Assembly: GCA_913061505.1 (NCBI GenBank)
Contig: CAJXSO010000025.1
Coordinates: forward strand, 1 to 39,886
DNA: 39,886 bases
Source of the DNA: an uncultured Lutimaribacter sp.
GTDB lineage: Bacteria; Pseudomonadota; Alphaproteobacteria; Rhodobacterales; Rhodobacteraceae
Reading direction: 5' to 3'
The translations under genes were made by a program, and so were the position numbers. The stretch's first letter is position 1. Each line of letters opens with the position of its first letter. A model generated the notes under the pieces. That model saw only the letters and a list, made by a program, of their open reading frames with translations, had not been told where the DNA came from and did no database searches. Positions 1 through 9,465 of this stretch are shown here, piece after piece.

Positions 1-3000
1 GGTGTATCATCGGGATCGTCCCAGATGATCTCGGGCGCCTTGATCTTGCGCGCGGCGCGTTCCAGCAACAGATCGCGCGCCGCACGGCTGGTTTTACCCA
101 GCGACACCGCCGCCAGCAGCCGGGCCAGCCAACTGGCATAGGTCGAAAGCCAGATGCGCAAGGCCAGCAGCGATGGGGTAAAGACCAAGGTCAGCATGGT
201 TGCCACCCCAAGGCCAAAAACCACCGCTGTGGCCAGCTGTTTCCACCACAGCGCCGTGGGGCTATCGATGGAATAGCCGCCGTTAAAGAAATCAAGGCTG
301 AGGCCAAACATCATCGGCGCCAGGCCTGCCATCGTGGTGATGGTGGTCAGCAGCACCGGGCGAATACGGTCTTCGGCGGTGCGAATGATCGCCTCGATCT
401 GTGGCATGTAGCGGCGGTAATCTTGGAATGTGTCGATCAACACAATGTTGTTGTTCACCACAATCCCTGCCAAGGCCACAATGCCCGTGCCCGTCATAAT
501 GATCGAGAAGGGCTGATTGAAATAAAGCATGCCAATCAGCACGCCGGTGGTGGACAAAACCACCGCCAACAGCACCAAGACCGCATTATAAAAGCTGTTG
601 AACTGCGCCAAAAGGATGATGAACATCAGCCCCAAGGCCGCCGCAAAGGCCGATTGCAAGAACGCTTGGCTTTCGGCCTCGTTTTCCTGATCGCCCGTCC
701 ATTCATATTCCACCCCGGCCGGCAACACGCCGCTGTCTAGCCATTTGGTCAGGGTTTCAATGCGCTCGGCCGGGGTCAGTGGCACGGTGGTTTCTGTGCC
801 ATCTGCGGCCGTATGGGGCACGGTTAGGCCATCGGCCACGCCGGCCTTTACATCGAAATAGCGCTTTTGATCCACGCGTTTGATTTGCGCCAGTTTTGGC
901 ACGGGCTGGCGTGTGATGAAATTGGCCAAAGGCACCAGCCCATCGCGGGTGCGCACCTTGAGCGTATCCAGGGTGGACAGCACGCGATATTCTTCGGGCA
1001 GGCGCACGCGGATATCAATTTCCTCGTCCGAGGTATCTACCCGCATCGTATCCAGCAAGATGCCGCGCGTGACCAGCTGCACCATGGCGCCCACGGTTGC
1101 CACATCGGCGCCAAAGCGGCCGGCTTTTTCCACATCAACATCGATCTGCCAATCGATGCCGGGCAGGGGCAGCGTATCTTCGATCAGCGTCAGCCCTTCG
1201 GTTTGGTCAAATTTCTGCCGCACCATTTGCGTCGTGGCAATCAGCTGATCCCAATCGTTGCTTTTGATGCGCAAATGCACGGGCTTGGCCGATGCCGGGC
1301 CGCGCGATTGTTCCAAGATCTCGATCTGGATGCCGGGAATATCTTGCAGGCTTTCTGTCAGCTCGGCGATGACCAAATCACCGTCCAGCTCGGGGCGGTC
1401 TTGGCGCGCTTTCCACGGGATGATTTCGATCTGCACCTGGCCAATCGTGTCCAAAGGCGGCTGCGCCCCGGATGTGTTGGTGTTCAACCCGCCATCACCG
1501 GCAAAGGAGAACGCGCTGGAAATGCCGGGGTGGGCCAGAATGCGCTGTTCAACCAGCCGCACCAAGGCGTCTTTTTCATCCAGCGATAGGTTGCCGCGGG
1601 CGCGCACGTAAACGATGGCCTGCTCGGGCTCGGTATCGGTGAAAAACTGCACGCCATTGTTATTGGCGCCATAATAGCTGAAGACCGACATCACCAAAAA
1701 GATCACGCCGGCAATCGTGGCCAGCGGCATCACCGGGTTGCCGGCGATCAGGCCGATGAAATGGCCAAACACGCTGCGCTGATAGCCCGCCTTGATGCGG
1801 CGGCGGCGTTCGATCTTGGCCGCCGACAGGGTGATCGAGGCGCAAAACGACGAGACCAGGAACAACACCAGCCCCGGCAGCGTATCCATCGCCCCCATGC
1901 CGCTGCGCGCAGCACCCGTCAGATAAGCGGGGTTCACCGTTAACATCGCGCCCAAAAACATACCATAAAGCGGAATAGGCACCAAAAGCGCGCGCAGGGC
2001 CCAAGGCAGGCGGGCGCGCAACGCATCGGAATAATGGGTGAACTTGCGGCTGATACGCCCGCTTACCCCGCCCATAACCGGCAGGTAGACCAAGGCCACC
2101 ACAAGGCTGGCAGAAAGCACGAAAATCAGCGTGATGGGCAGCATGCCCATAAATTCACCCGCAACACCGGGCCAAAACAGCATGGGCAAAAAGGCGCAAA
2201 GCGTTGTGGCGGTCGAGCTGATGATCGGCCAGAACATGCGCTTTGCCGCCTCGACATAGGCATGCATGGGCCCCGCGCCTTCGGAAATGCGTTTATCGGC
2301 ATATTCAACCACCACAATGGCGCCATCCACCAACATGCCCACAGCCAAGATCAGGCCAAACATCACGATGTTGGAAATGGTCACACCCATGATCGCCAGC
2401 AACACAAAGCACAGCAAAAACGAGGTGGGAATGGCAAAGCCCACCAGCAAGGCCGCCCGGCTGCCAAGGCTGGCCAAGATCACGATCATCACCAGCGCAA
2501 TCGCCGTTAAAACCGAGCCCTCCAGCTGCCCCACCATCGAGGCCACGGTATCGCTTTGGTCGTTCGAGCTGCCCACATGGATGGCGGCGCGCAGGTCTTC
2601 GGGCCACTCGGCATAGGCGGCATCGACCAGCGCGCGCACCTCGGCTGCGGTATCAATCAGGTTATAGCCCTTGCGCTTGATCACCTGCAGCGCCACGGTG
2701 GTTTCGCCGTTAAAACGCGCCGTGCCTTTGCGGTCTTCGAAGGTCAGGCGAATTTGGGCCAGATCGCCCAATGTGACCACCCGCTCGCCATTGGTTTTCA
2801 CCGGCAGATCGTAAATATCGGCCACGGTTTCAAAACTAGAGGGGATTTTAACGCTAAAGCTGCCTTGCGGGCTTTCAATTTCGCCCGCGGCGATCAGCAT
2901 GTTGTTGTTTTGCACAACATTGATCAGCTCGCCCGCCGATACGTTATACGATTCCAGCTTTAGCGGGTCGATTTCCACCTCGACCATCTCGTCGCGGTTG

Positions 3001-3530
3001 CCCGCGATACCGGCCTCTAGCACCGCATCCAGTGTCTCGATCTTGTCTTGCAGATCTTTGGCAATCTTGGCCATCGTGCGTTCGGGCACATCGCCTGTGA
3101 GATTGACAATGATGATGGGGAATTCGCTGAAATTGATCTCGTTGATCGAATATTTTTCGAAACCACTGGGAAATTTGCCTTCGGCGGCACTCATCGCGTC
3201 GCGCACATCGGCCATCACGCGGGTTTTATCCCAGCCGAATTCAAATTCCAGCGCCACGCCCGCATAGCTTTCTGCGGCGGTCGAGGTCATTTTCTTCAGC
3301 CCGTCCAGATCAGACAGTTCGGCCTCCATGGTTTTCACCAGCAAGGATTCCGAATCGACCGCCGAGATACCGGGGAAGGGCACAGACACAAATAAAGCCG
3401 GAATTTCGATATCCGGCTCGCCCTCTTTGGGCAGGTTTCCATAGGCATAGGCCCCGGCCAAAATGCTAAGCGCAATAAAGGCCAACACCATTCGCGCGCG
3501 CGATGCGGCCCAATCTACCAAACCCGTCAT
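1..3530 (-). CDS. RND-family efflux permease (3' end outside window)
   Basis: Inner-membrane proton-driven RND pump subunit. It is open from an ATG at 3530 to the window edge, so at least 1176 residues are visible and the C-terminus is missing. It starts MTGLVDWAASRARMVLAFIA (TM1). The TM4 proton-relay motif reads GMLVDGAIVVVEYADKR around residue 402: one Asp of the usual VDD/DDA pair is kept and the next residue is Gly. Two extra hydrophobic stretches lie at roughly residues 510-530 and 553-573, between TM6 and TM7, which makes the protein longer than the roughly 1040 residues usual for HAE1 pumps. After the last helix a charged tail runs off the window. The ATG overlaps the adaptor stop (TAATG), so the two are translationally coupled. 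No outer-membrane factor is visible. The substrate cannot be told from sequence. Confidence 0.93.
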   Translation of the reverse strand, partial: MTGLVDWAASRARMVLAFIALSILAGAYAYGNLPKEGEPDIEIPALFVSVPFPGISAVDSESLLVKTMEAELSDLDGLKKMTSTAAESYAGVALEFEFGWDKTRVMADVRDAMSAAEGKFPSGFEKYSINEINFSEFPIIIVNLTGDVPERTMAKIAKDLQDKIETLDAVLEAGIAGNRDEMVEVEIDPLKLESYNVSAGELINVVQNNNMLIAAGEIESPQGSFSVKIPSSFETVADIYDLPVKTNGERVVTLGDLAQIRLTFEDRKGTARFNGETTVALQVIKRKGYNLIDTAAEVRALVDAAYAEWPEDLRAAIHVGSSNDQSDTVASMVGQLEGSVLTAIALVMIVILASLGSRAALLVGFAIPTSFLLCFVLLAIMGVTISNIVMFGLILAVGMLVDGAIVVVEYADKRISEGAGPMHAYVEAAKRMFWPIISSTATTLCAFLPMLFWPGVAGEFMGMLPITLIFVLSASLVVALVYLPVMGGVSGRISRKFTHYSDALRARLPWALRALLVPIPLYGMFLGAMLTVNPAYLTGAARSGMGAMDTLPGLVLFLVSSFCASITLSAAKIERRRRIKAGYQRSVFGHFIGLIAGNPVMPLATIAGVIFLVMSVFSYYGANNNGVQFFTDTEPEQAIVYVRARGNLSLDEKDALVRLVEQRILAHPGISSAFSFAGDGGLNTNTSGAQPPLDTIGQVQIEIIPWKARQDRPELDGDLVIAELTESLQDIPGIQIEILEQSRGPASAKPVHLRIKSNDWDQLIATTQMVRQKFDQTEGLTLIEDTLPLPGIDWQIDVDVEKAGRFGADVATVGAMVQLVTRGILLDTMRVDTSDEEIDIRVRLPEEYRVLSTLDTLKVRTRDGLVPLANFITRQPVPKLAQIKRVDQKRYFDVKAGVADGLTVPHTAADGTETTVPLTPAERIETLTKWLDSGVLPAGVEYEWTGDQENEAESQAFLQSAFAAALGLMFIILLAQFNSFYNAVLVLLAVVLSTTGVLIGMLYFNQPFSIIMTGTGIVALAGIVVNNNIVLIDTFQDYRRYMPQIEAIIRTAEDRIRPVLLTTITTMAGLAPMMFGLSLDFFNGGYSIDSPTALWWKQLATAVVFGLGVATMLTLVFTPSLLALRIWLSTYASWLARLLAAVSLGKTSRAARDLLLERAARKIKAPEIIWDDPDDT

Positions 3531-4765
3531 TACATTGGCTCCTGAAAGCTGGGCGCCACTTCTACACCTTCGATCACATATTCCTGGCCCACGGTGATCA
3601 CATCAGCGGCATCGGGCAGGCCCGTCACCCACACGCCTTGCACCGTATCGCGCAGCAACTGCACGGGGGCAAAGACTGTCAGGTTGTCTTCGCCCACCAG
3701 GCGCACGCCCAACACGCCCTCGTCATTCAGTGTCAGGGTGGATTGCGGCAGCAAATGCGCCTTGGCCCCATCCGAGGCGATCAACAGTTCGGCGGTTTGG
3801 CCATCGCGCACCGATAGATCGGGGTTTGGCACCTCGATTTCTAGACGGAAGGTGCGGGTGGTGTCATCGGCGCGGCGCGACAAAAATGTAACGCGCCCGC
3901 GCAATTCGCGCCCGTCGCTTAGCCGTGCGCCCGCCAGCGCGCCCACTTCGATGCGCTCAACCTGCGCCTCGGGGGCATAGCCAACCAGCTTGATCGGATC
4001 CAGCTGTATCACCGTGGCGCACAGGCTGCCGGGTTGCAGCAGGCTGCCCAATTCGGCGGTATCGCTTTCAAGCAGCCCCGCGAACGAGGCCTTGATTTCC
4101 AGCCGCTCAAGTTCCTTTTCGGCGCTGGCCACCGCAGCCTCGGCAGATTGGATATTGGCCTGAACCGATTCCAGACCCGAAAGCGCGGTTTCAACCGCGG
4201 CTTTGGCGCCGCTTACCGCCGCCTCGGTGGCTGCAAGCCGGGTTTCGCTGGCAAAGCCGTCTTTTGACAATTTGCTGGCGGCATTGCGGTTAAGTTCCGC
4301 CTCTTTCAGCTGTGCGCGTGCCTGATCGACACGGGCGGCCGCCTCGGGCACGCGGGCACGCGCCTCGGCCAGGCGCGCGCGCGCCTCGGCCACAAGGGCG
4401 GGGCGGGTGCCGGCATCGATCTGGCACAGCACCTGGCCTTGCTGCACAAAGCTGCCCTTGCGCAGTGGCTCTGACACCACCTGGCCTGCAGTTTCTGCCC
4501 GCAAATCAACCGAGCGCGCCGCCTGGGTTTCACCGCGCAGCACCACCGCGCTATCGACCACCTGCGCCTTTGAATGGCGGGCAAACACCCGCACCACGGG
4601 GCGGGCAGGGGTATTGCCCTCGGCCGCGGGGGCGGGCGATGCGGCATCAGTGCCTGCATCTGCAGGGGCGCCCGTGGCAAAGGCCACCAGTTTGTCCCGC
4701 TCCATCACGGCAAAATACAGGGCCACGGTTACAATGATGGCGGTCAGAATCGGAATGATACGCAT
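3530..4765 (-). CDS. RND efflux periplasmic adaptor (HlyD/AcrA-type membrane fusion protein)
   Basis: A 411-residue adaptor that would link the downstream RND permease to an outer-membrane channel. Residues 3-20 form an N-terminal hydrophobic anchor or signal (IIPILTAIIVTVALYFAV), followed by a Pro/Ala-rich linker. A split lipoyl/barrel-sandwich domain follows (first half near GETQAARSVDLRAETAGQVV), interrupted by a long Ala/Glu/Arg-rich coiled-coil hairpin at about residues 125-220. Then come the second lipoyl half (IKASFAGLLE) and beta-barrel and membrane-proximal domains. The stop codon shares one base with the permease ATG. It is the first gene of the operon, and its promoter must lie in the 230-bp divergent gap to the yfgM-like gene. 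No strong Shine-Dalgarno precedes the ATG. Confidence 0.93.
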   Translation of the reverse strand: MRIIPILTAIIVTVALYFAVMERDKLVAFATGAPADAGTDAASPAPAAEGNTPARPVVRVFARHSKAQVVDSAVVLRGETQAARSVDLRAETAGQVVSEPLRKGSFVQQGQVLCQIDAGTRPALVAEARARLAEARARVPEAAARVDQARAQLKEAELNRNAASKLSKDGFASETRLAATEAAVSGAKAAVETALSGLESVQANIQSAEAAVASAEKELERLEIKASFAGLLESDTAELGSLLQPGSLCATVIQLDPIKLVGYAPEAQVERIEVGALAGARLSDGRELRGRVTFLSRRADDTTRTFRLEIEVPNPDLSVRDGQTAELLIASDGAKAHLLPQSTLTLNDEGVLGVRLVGEDNLTVFAPVQLLRDTVQGVWVTGLPDAADVITVGQEYVIEGVEVAPSFQEPM

Positions 4766-4852
4766 ATGGAATCTCGAAAGGTTAGATAGCCGGCTGAACT
4801 GTCACGCTTTGTTTACATAATCTCGCGTTGTGCGGGTTTTAAGCCTATTACG

Positions 4853-4870
4853 CTAAACTATCCAGTTTAG
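4853..4870. promoter_or_regulatory. Perfect inverted repeat, candidate operator for the efflux operon
   Basis: CTAAACT-ATCC-AGTTTAG is a perfect 7-bp inverted repeat with a 4-bp spacer. It lies in an AT-rich part of the intergenic region between the divergent adaptor gene and the yfgM-like gene. Operators of this size and symmetry are typical of TetR-family repressors of RND pumps, but no such regulator gene is adjacent. The operator role is inference; the repeat itself is directly visible. Confidence 0.4.
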
Positions 4871-4995
4871 ATTAGCTTTTTTCACACGAAAGTTCAAGTT
4901 TCGCGAATTCCCGCCATAAATCGCTGGTTTTCGGGGCCTTGGCAGCGCAGACCCAAGCCGTTAAGAGAGGGACCAAGGTTTCACAGGGGGTGATC

Positions 4996-5652
4996 GTGAG
5001 CGACACTGACAGCTTTATCGACGAAGTGACCGAAGAAGTCCGCCGGGATCGCCTGTTTGCGTTGATGCGCAAATATGGCTGGATTGGCGTATTGGCGGTG
5101 CTGTTGCTTGTCGGCGGCGCGGCCTGGAACGAATGGCGCAAGGCCCAAGACACCGCGCAGGCACAGGCGCTTGGCGATGGGCTGCTGGCGGCACTGACCC
5201 AAGAGACACCCACCGCGGCGTTAGATCAGCTAAATGCCCTGCCCACCGATCGCGCCGGGGCCACGCTGGTGACAGGCTTTGCCAAAGCCGCCCAGCATCT
5301 GGCCGCAGGCGATAGCCAAGCCGCACTTGCGCAGTTTGAAACATTGGCCACCAACGATCAAATCGCCCCGGCCTATCGGCAATTGGCCAGTTTTCGCGCC
5401 CTGACATTGGCCAGCACCCGCGCGCCGGCCGAGCGGCGTTTGGGCTTTGAGGCCTTGCTAAGCGCAACCGGCATCTTGCGCCTGCTGGCCGAAGAGCAAT
5501 TGGCCCTGCTAGATATCGAAGAGGGCAACCGCGATGCCGCAATCGAGCGGTTGAATAAGGTCATCGCAGATGCCGAAACAACAGCAGGCTTGCGCCGCCG
5601 CGCCGCACAGTTGATTGTGGCTTTGGGCGGCAGCGTGCCGCAAGCCGGCTGA
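4996..5652 (+). CDS. YfgM/TPR_21-like membrane-anchored tetratricopeptide protein
   Basis: A 218-residue protein with a short cytoplasmic N-terminus, one transmembrane helix (IGVLAVLLLVGGAAW, about residues 29-43) and an Ala-rich helical-repeat periplasmic domain of TPR type. In E. coli YfgM is an ancillary SecYEG/PpiD-associated chaperone-like protein, and its gene sits directly before bamB and der, the same order as here. The GTG at 4996 is chosen because AGGGGG (4985-4990) lies 5 bp upstream and the resulting start, MSDTDSFIDEV, looks typical for the family. A longer in-frame opening upstream lacks support. Function is inferred from family and synteny. Confidence 0.85.
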   Translation: MSDTDSFIDEVTEEVRRDRLFALMRKYGWIGVLAVLLLVGGAAWNEWRKAQDTAQAQALGDGLLAALTQETPTAALDQLNALPTDRAGATLVTGFAKAAQHLAAGDSQAALAQFETLATNDQIAPAYRQLASFRALTLASTRAPAERRLGFEALLSATGILRLLAEEQLALLDIEEGNRDAAIERLNKVIADAETTAGLRRRAAQLIVALGGSVPQAG

Positions 5653-5732
5653 ACAGGCAGCTGGCCGGGGCTTGCTGCCCCAGCAAGACTTGAAAGCGCC
5701 TGACAGGCGGCGCAAACCACGAGGGCTGAAAA

Positions 5733-7031
5733 GTGAAAAAACGCGCATTGTTGATCGGTTTGGCCGGTGCCCTGCTGCTGGCGGGATGCGAAGAAAAAGA
5801 GCCTGTTTTGGTTGGCAAACGCGAAGATGTGCGCAGCATCCCCACGGCAGCACCCCTTGGGCCAACCCCTGTGAAACTGGCCCAGGCCCAACGCAACAGC
5901 GCCTGGCCCCAGGCCCACGGCACCCCCCGTTTTCGCACCGAAAACGCAGCCCTGTCGCGCCAGCCGCAACTGGTATGGAGCGCCCCCATCGGCGAGGGCG
6001 ACAGCCGCAAACTGCGCCTGAACACCGACCCTGTCGTGGCCGCAGGCCGGATTTTTACCATGGATGCAAACGCCAGCGTGATGGCCCATAGCACCGATGG
6101 CGCGCCTTTGTGGCAACGCTCGCTGGTGCCGCCGGGCGATGACCCGTCCGAGGCCATGGGCGGTGGCATGGCCTTTGACCAGGGGCGGCTTTATGTGGCC
6201 TCGGGCTATGGGTTGCTCAGCGCCCTGGATGCCGCCAGTGGTGCCGTGATCTGGCAGCAGCGCTTGGGCGCCACCGGCTCGGGCAGCCCCACGGTGGCCG
6301 ATGGGCTGGTTTATCTGGTGTCGGGCGATGATACGGCATGGGCGCTTGATGCCGATACCGGGCGCATTCGCTGGCAGCTTTCCGCACCACCGGATGTGAC
6401 CAATGTGCTAGGGGCACCCGCCCCGGTGCTGAGCGATGATTTTGTCATTTTCGCCTATGGCGGCGGCGAGATCCAGGCAGCCTTCCGCAAAGGTGGCCTG
6501 CGCATCTGGGACAGCGCCGTGGCCGGGCAGGACCGCTTTTCCGCCGCAGCCAAGATCAGCGACATCACCGGCGCGCCGGTTTTGGCGGGCGGGCGGCTGT
6601 TTCTCAGCACGTTTTCGGGCCGCAGCGTTGCGATTAACCCCGACAATGGCGAACGCCTGTGGACAGCCCCCTATGGCGCGTTGTCGCCGCTTTGGGCCAC
6701 CGGCAGCGCGGTATTCTTGGTGTCGGAAACCAATAACCTGGTGCGTTTGAATGCCAGCGACGGGCAGCTTGTGTGGTCGGTGCCGCTGCCGCTGTTCACC
6801 GAAAACCGGGCCAAACGCCAGACCCAGATCTATGCCCATCACGGGCCCATCCTGGCCGGTGGCCTGCTTTGGGTTGCCTCCAGCGATGGCGCGCTGCGCG
6901 GGTTTGATCCGGTCTCGGGCGCTTTGGCCACGCAAATTGCCATTCCCGATGGCGCCACAACCCAGCCCGTAGTGGCCAATGGCACGCTTTACGTGGTCAG
7001 CCGGCGCGGCGAACTGCACGCTTTCCGTTAA
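5733..7031 (+). CDS. bamB: Outer-membrane assembly lipoprotein BamB-like PQQ beta-propeller
   Basis: A 432-residue lipoprotein. The signal peptide ends in the lipobox LLLAGC (Cys19). The rest is built of beta-propeller blades with repeated AxDaxtGxxxW patterns, for example ALDAASGAVIWQQ, ALDADTGRIRWQL, AINPDNGERLW and RLNASDGQLVWSV. BamB is a BAM-complex subunit that helps fold outer-membrane beta-barrels. The GTG start at 5733 follows GAGGG (5721-5725). It lies 80 bp after the yfgM-like gene and 49 bp before der, matching the yfgM-bamB-der order. A stand-alone PQQ-repeat protein is the alternative, but the context favours BamB. Confidence 0.9.
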   Translation: MKKRALLIGLAGALLLAGCEEKEPVLVGKREDVRSIPTAAPLGPTPVKLAQAQRNSAWPQAHGTPRFRTENAALSRQPQLVWSAPIGEGDSRKLRLNTDPVVAAGRIFTMDANASVMAHSTDGAPLWQRSLVPPGDDPSEAMGGGMAFDQGRLYVASGYGLLSALDAASGAVIWQQRLGATGSGSPTVADGLVYLVSGDDTAWALDADTGRIRWQLSAPPDVTNVLGAPAPVLSDDFVIFAYGGGEIQAAFRKGGLRIWDSAVAGQDRFSAAAKISDITGAPVLAGGRLFLSTFSGRSVAINPDNGERLWTAPYGALSPLWATGSAVFLVSETNNLVRLNASDGQLVWSVPLPLFTENRAKRQTQIYAHHGPILAGGLLWVASSDGALRGFDPVSGALATQIAIPDGATTQPVVANGTLYVVSRRGELHAFR

Positions 7032-7033
7032 GA

Positions 7034-7052
7034 CTGCTTTGCTGTAAAGCAG
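7034..7052 (+). other. Hairpin between bamB and der
   Basis: CTGCTTT-gctgt-AAAGCAG, a perfect 7-bp stem just after the bamB stop (7031). No T-tract follows, so it is not a classic terminator. It could stabilise the bamB mRNA end or modulate read-through into der. Confidence 0.35.
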
Positions 7053-7080
7053 CAGGCTAACGCCGTTGGAGACACGGGAA

Positions 7081-8562
7081 ATGAGCTTTACCTTGGCCAT
7101 CGTTGGCCGCCCAAATGTGGGCAAATCTACGCTATTTAACCGCCTTGTTGGCAAACGTCTGGCGCTGGTGGATGACCAGCCCGGCGTCACGCGCGACCTG
7201 CGCGAAGGCGCCGCCCGCCTGGGCGAGCTGCGCTTTACCGTGATCGACACCGCAGGGCTGGAAGAGGCCACAGATGAAAGCCTGCAAGGCCGGATGCGCC
7301 GGCTGACCGAGCGCGCCGTGGATATGGCAGATATCTGCCTCTTTTTAGTGGATGCCCGCGTGGGCGTGACACCCGCAGATGAAATTTTCGCCGATATCCT
7401 GCGCAAACGCGGGCGGCATGTGATCGTGGGCGCCAACAAAGCCGAAGGCAATGCCGGCGAGGCGGGCTTTCTCGAGGCTTATGGCCTGGGCCTGGGCGAG
7501 CCGCTGCGCCTGTCGGCCGAACATGGCGAAGGCATGATTGACCTGTTAGACGTGTTGCGCCCCTTGGCCGAAACACTGGAGGTCCAGACCCCCAACGCCG
7601 AGGCCGAAACCGATGTGGGCCTGGGCGACGAGGGCGAGGAGCTGCCGGAATGGGACGGCGGCGATGACGTGCCCCCCTTTCGCCAGCCCACAGCCGAGCG
7701 CCCGCTGCAAGTGGCGGTGGTGGGGCGCCCAAATGCCGGCAAATCGACCTTGATTAACAAATTGCTGGGCGAAGACCGGCTGCTGACCGGCCCCGAGGCC
7801 GGGATCACCCGCGATGCCATATCGCTGACCCTTGATTGGGAAGGGCTGCCGGTGCGCATTTGGGATACCGCCGGCATGCGCAAACGCGCCCGGGTGCAGG
7901 AAAAGCTGGAAAAGCTTTCGGTCAGCGACGGGTTGCGCGCGGTCAAATTTGCCGAAGTGGTGGTGGTGCTCTTGGATGCGGCCATTCCCTTTGAGCAGCA
8001 AGATTTGCGCATCGCCGATCTGGCCGAGCGCGAGGGCCGCGCCGTTGTGGTTGCGGTGAACAAATGGGATGTCGAAGACGCCAAGCAAGAAAAGCTGCGC
8101 GATCTGCGCGAGGCCTTCGAGCGGCTTTTGCCGCAATTGCGCGGCGCACCGCTGGTGACGGTTTCCGCCAAAACCGGCAAGGGGCTGGACCGCCTGCGCG
8201 CCGCGGTCGAGCGCGCCTATACGGTGTGGAACACCCGCATCCCCACCGGCCAGCTGAACCGCTGGCTATTGGGCATGGTCGAACAGCACCCACCGCCCGC
8301 ACCGCAAGGCCGCCGCATCAAGCTGCGCTATATGACCCAGGCCAAAACCCGCCCACCGGGGTTTGTGGTGATGTGCAGCCACCCCGATAAAATGCCAGAC
8401 AGCTACACCCGCTATCTGGTGAATGGCTTGCGCGAAAGCTTTGATATGCCTGGCACGCCCATACGGATCTTTATGCGCGGGCAGGGCGATCGGAACCCCT
8501 ATAAGGGGCGGCGCGATAAGAATGCGGGGGCTTTGCAAAAACACCTGAACAAAAAGGGCTGA
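7081..8562 (+). CDS. der: Ribosome biogenesis GTPase Der (EngA)
   Basis: A 493-residue tandem-GTPase protein for 50S subunit maturation. The first G domain has GRPNVGKST at residues 9-17, DTAG, and a G4 of NKAE. An acidic linker (about residues 165-200) leads to the second G domain with [17 protein letters not shown] and NKWD. The C-terminal KH-like domain includes [17 protein letters not shown]. Length and architecture are typical. The ATG at 7081 is preferred over an in-frame TTG 15 bp upstream because GGAGA (7068-7072) is well placed and the protein then starts directly on the first beta strand. It is probably transcribed with bamB. Confidence 0.97.
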   Translation: MSFTLAIVGRPNVGKSTLFNRLVGKRLALVDDQPGVTRDLREGAARLGELRFTVIDTAGLEEATDESLQGRMRRLTERAVDMADICLFLVDARVGVTPADEIFADILRKRGRHVIVGANKAEGNAGEAGFLEAYGLGLGEPLRLSAEHGEGMIDLLDVLRPLAETLEVQTPNAEAETDVGLGDEGEELPEWDGGDDVPPFRQPTAERPLQVAVVGRPNAGKSTLINKLLGEDRLLTGPEAGITRDAISLTLDWEGLPVRIWDTAGMRKRARVQEKLEKLSVSDGLRAVKFAEVVVVLLDAAIPFEQQDLRIADLAEREGRAVVVAVNKWDVEDAKQEKLRDLREAFERLLPQLRGAPLVTVSAKTGKGLDRLRAAVERAYTVWNTRIPTGQLNRWLLGMVEQHPPPAPQGRRIKLRYMTQAKTRPPGFVVMCSHPDKMPDSYTRYLVNGLRESFDMPGTPIRIFMRGQGDRNPYKGRRDKNAGALQKHLNKKG

Positions 8563-8597
8563 GAGCTGCCCATTTTGAGTATTTGCAGCAAGATGAA

Positions 8598-8619
8598 GGG
8601 CAAAGCCCAGGGCTTGCCC
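8598..8619. terminator. Possible hairpin between convergent der and chpT
   Basis: GGGCAA (8598-8603) and TTGCCC (8614-8619) can pair around a GC-rich loop, in the 68-bp gap between the convergent der and chpT ends. There is no T-run on either strand, so a terminator role is only tentative. Confidence 0.22.
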
Positions 8620-8630
8620 CGCGATCAGTA

Positions 8631-9245
8631 TTAAGGGCCGGGGCGCAGGTGCAGCGAAATCGCCTGCGCCTCGGTCTGCAGCGTCAGCGCGATTTTGCGT
8701 TTTTCGGCCAGGCTGCGCAGCAAGCTAAACTGCACATCGCGGGGGTGAACCGCCACTTCGGGGCCGGTTAACAGCGCCCAACGCTGCGGCATGGGGTGCA
8801 ATTTGTCGCCGCTTGCAGTGATGTGCCAATCGGGCCCATCGCTGGCCGCGCGCAGGGTGCCGCCGGATGGCAATGCACCCTCGAGGCACAACAGCGACAG
8901 GCAAATCAGTTGCACCATGGGGCGTGGCACCGGCGCGCAGGGCTGGCAGTGATAGCGCAGCCGGCTGTCGCGCCCTAGGGCCTGCAGCAGATGGGCGAGA
9001 TCTTTATGCGCCATCTCAGAACCAGTATCGGCCGCGCCAAAGGCCAGGCGAAAAAACTGCAGCCTTGCCTGGGCCTGGGCCAGGCTGGCGGTGATCAGGG
9101 CCATTTCGGGGCTATTTTGCGCAGCATTTGCGCTGGCCAGCGACAGCAGCTCTAGCCCGTTGCCAGCTGCGCCGATCGGGCTTATCAGGTCGTGGCAGAT
9201 GCGGGCGCTGACAAGCCCGGCCAAATCTGCTGTGTCGCTTTGCAT
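8631..9245 (-). CDS. chpT: ChpT-like histidine phosphotransferase
   Basis: A 204-residue protein of the alphaproteobacterial histidine phosphotransferase family. The helix carrying the phospho-accepting His is RICHDLISPIGAAGNGLELL (His18). A degenerate Bergerat-like ATPase fold without nucleotide motifs follows. In Caulobacter and Rhodobacterales ChpT passes phosphate from the kinase CckA to CtrA and CpdR, controlling the cell cycle, motility and gene-transfer-agent genes. The ATG at 9245 is chosen because AGAGGA lies 4 bp upstream and the H-box helix begins soon after; longer in-frame starts would run through the divergent DUF3553 gene. A CtrA-like box lies just beyond that neighbour. Confidence 0.88.
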   Translation of the reverse strand: MQSDTADLAGLVSARICHDLISPIGAAGNGLELLSLASANAAQNSPEMALITASLAQAQARLQFFRLAFGAADTGSEMAHKDLAHLLQALGRDSRLRYHCQPCAPVPRPMVQLICLSLLCLEGALPSGGTLRAASDGPDWHITASGDKLHPMPQRWALLTGPEVAVHPRDVQFSLLRSLAEKRKIALTLQTEAQAISLHLRPGP

Positions 9246-9276
9246 GGCGTCCTCTGACAGGCAAAATGGGGCCGAA

Positions 9277-9462
9277 ATGGATGATTTGAACGGATTTTTG
9301 GAACCCGGCATGTTGGTGCGCCACCCCGGTTGCCCGGAATGGGGAATTGGACAGGTGCAATCGCGCATTGGCACGCGGATTACGGTGATGTTTCCCGAGG
9401 CGGGAAAAGTGGTGATCAACGGCGCGCATGTGGCGCTAGAACCTGTCTTTGATGCACGGTGA
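9277..9462 (+). CDS. DUF3553 small protein
   Basis: A 61-residue protein starting MDDLNGFLEPGMLVRHP, with a compact beta-rich domain (WGIGQVQS, ITVMFPEAGKVV) that resembles the SH3-like/CarD-like fold seen in the DUF3553 family of alphaproteobacteria. Its function is unknown. The ATG at 9277 has GGGG (9268-9271) upstream. An in-frame upstream extension would overlap chpT and does not look coding. It is divergent from chpT with only 31 bp between the start codons. Confidence 0.78.
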   Translation: MDDLNGFLEPGMLVRHPGCPEWGIGQVQSRIGTRITVMFPEAGKVVINGAHVALEPVFDAR

Positions 9463-9465
9463 TGG

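Noticed and set aside
1484-2607. Several 60-115 codon frames inside the RND permease region
   Set aside because: The permease frame is continuous through the whole region with clear TM and family motifs; the others are its shadows.
4939-4995. Longer N-terminus for the yfgM-like gene from a TTG at 4939
   Set aside because: No ribosome-binding site at the TTG, while AGGGGG is ideally placed for the GTG at 4996.
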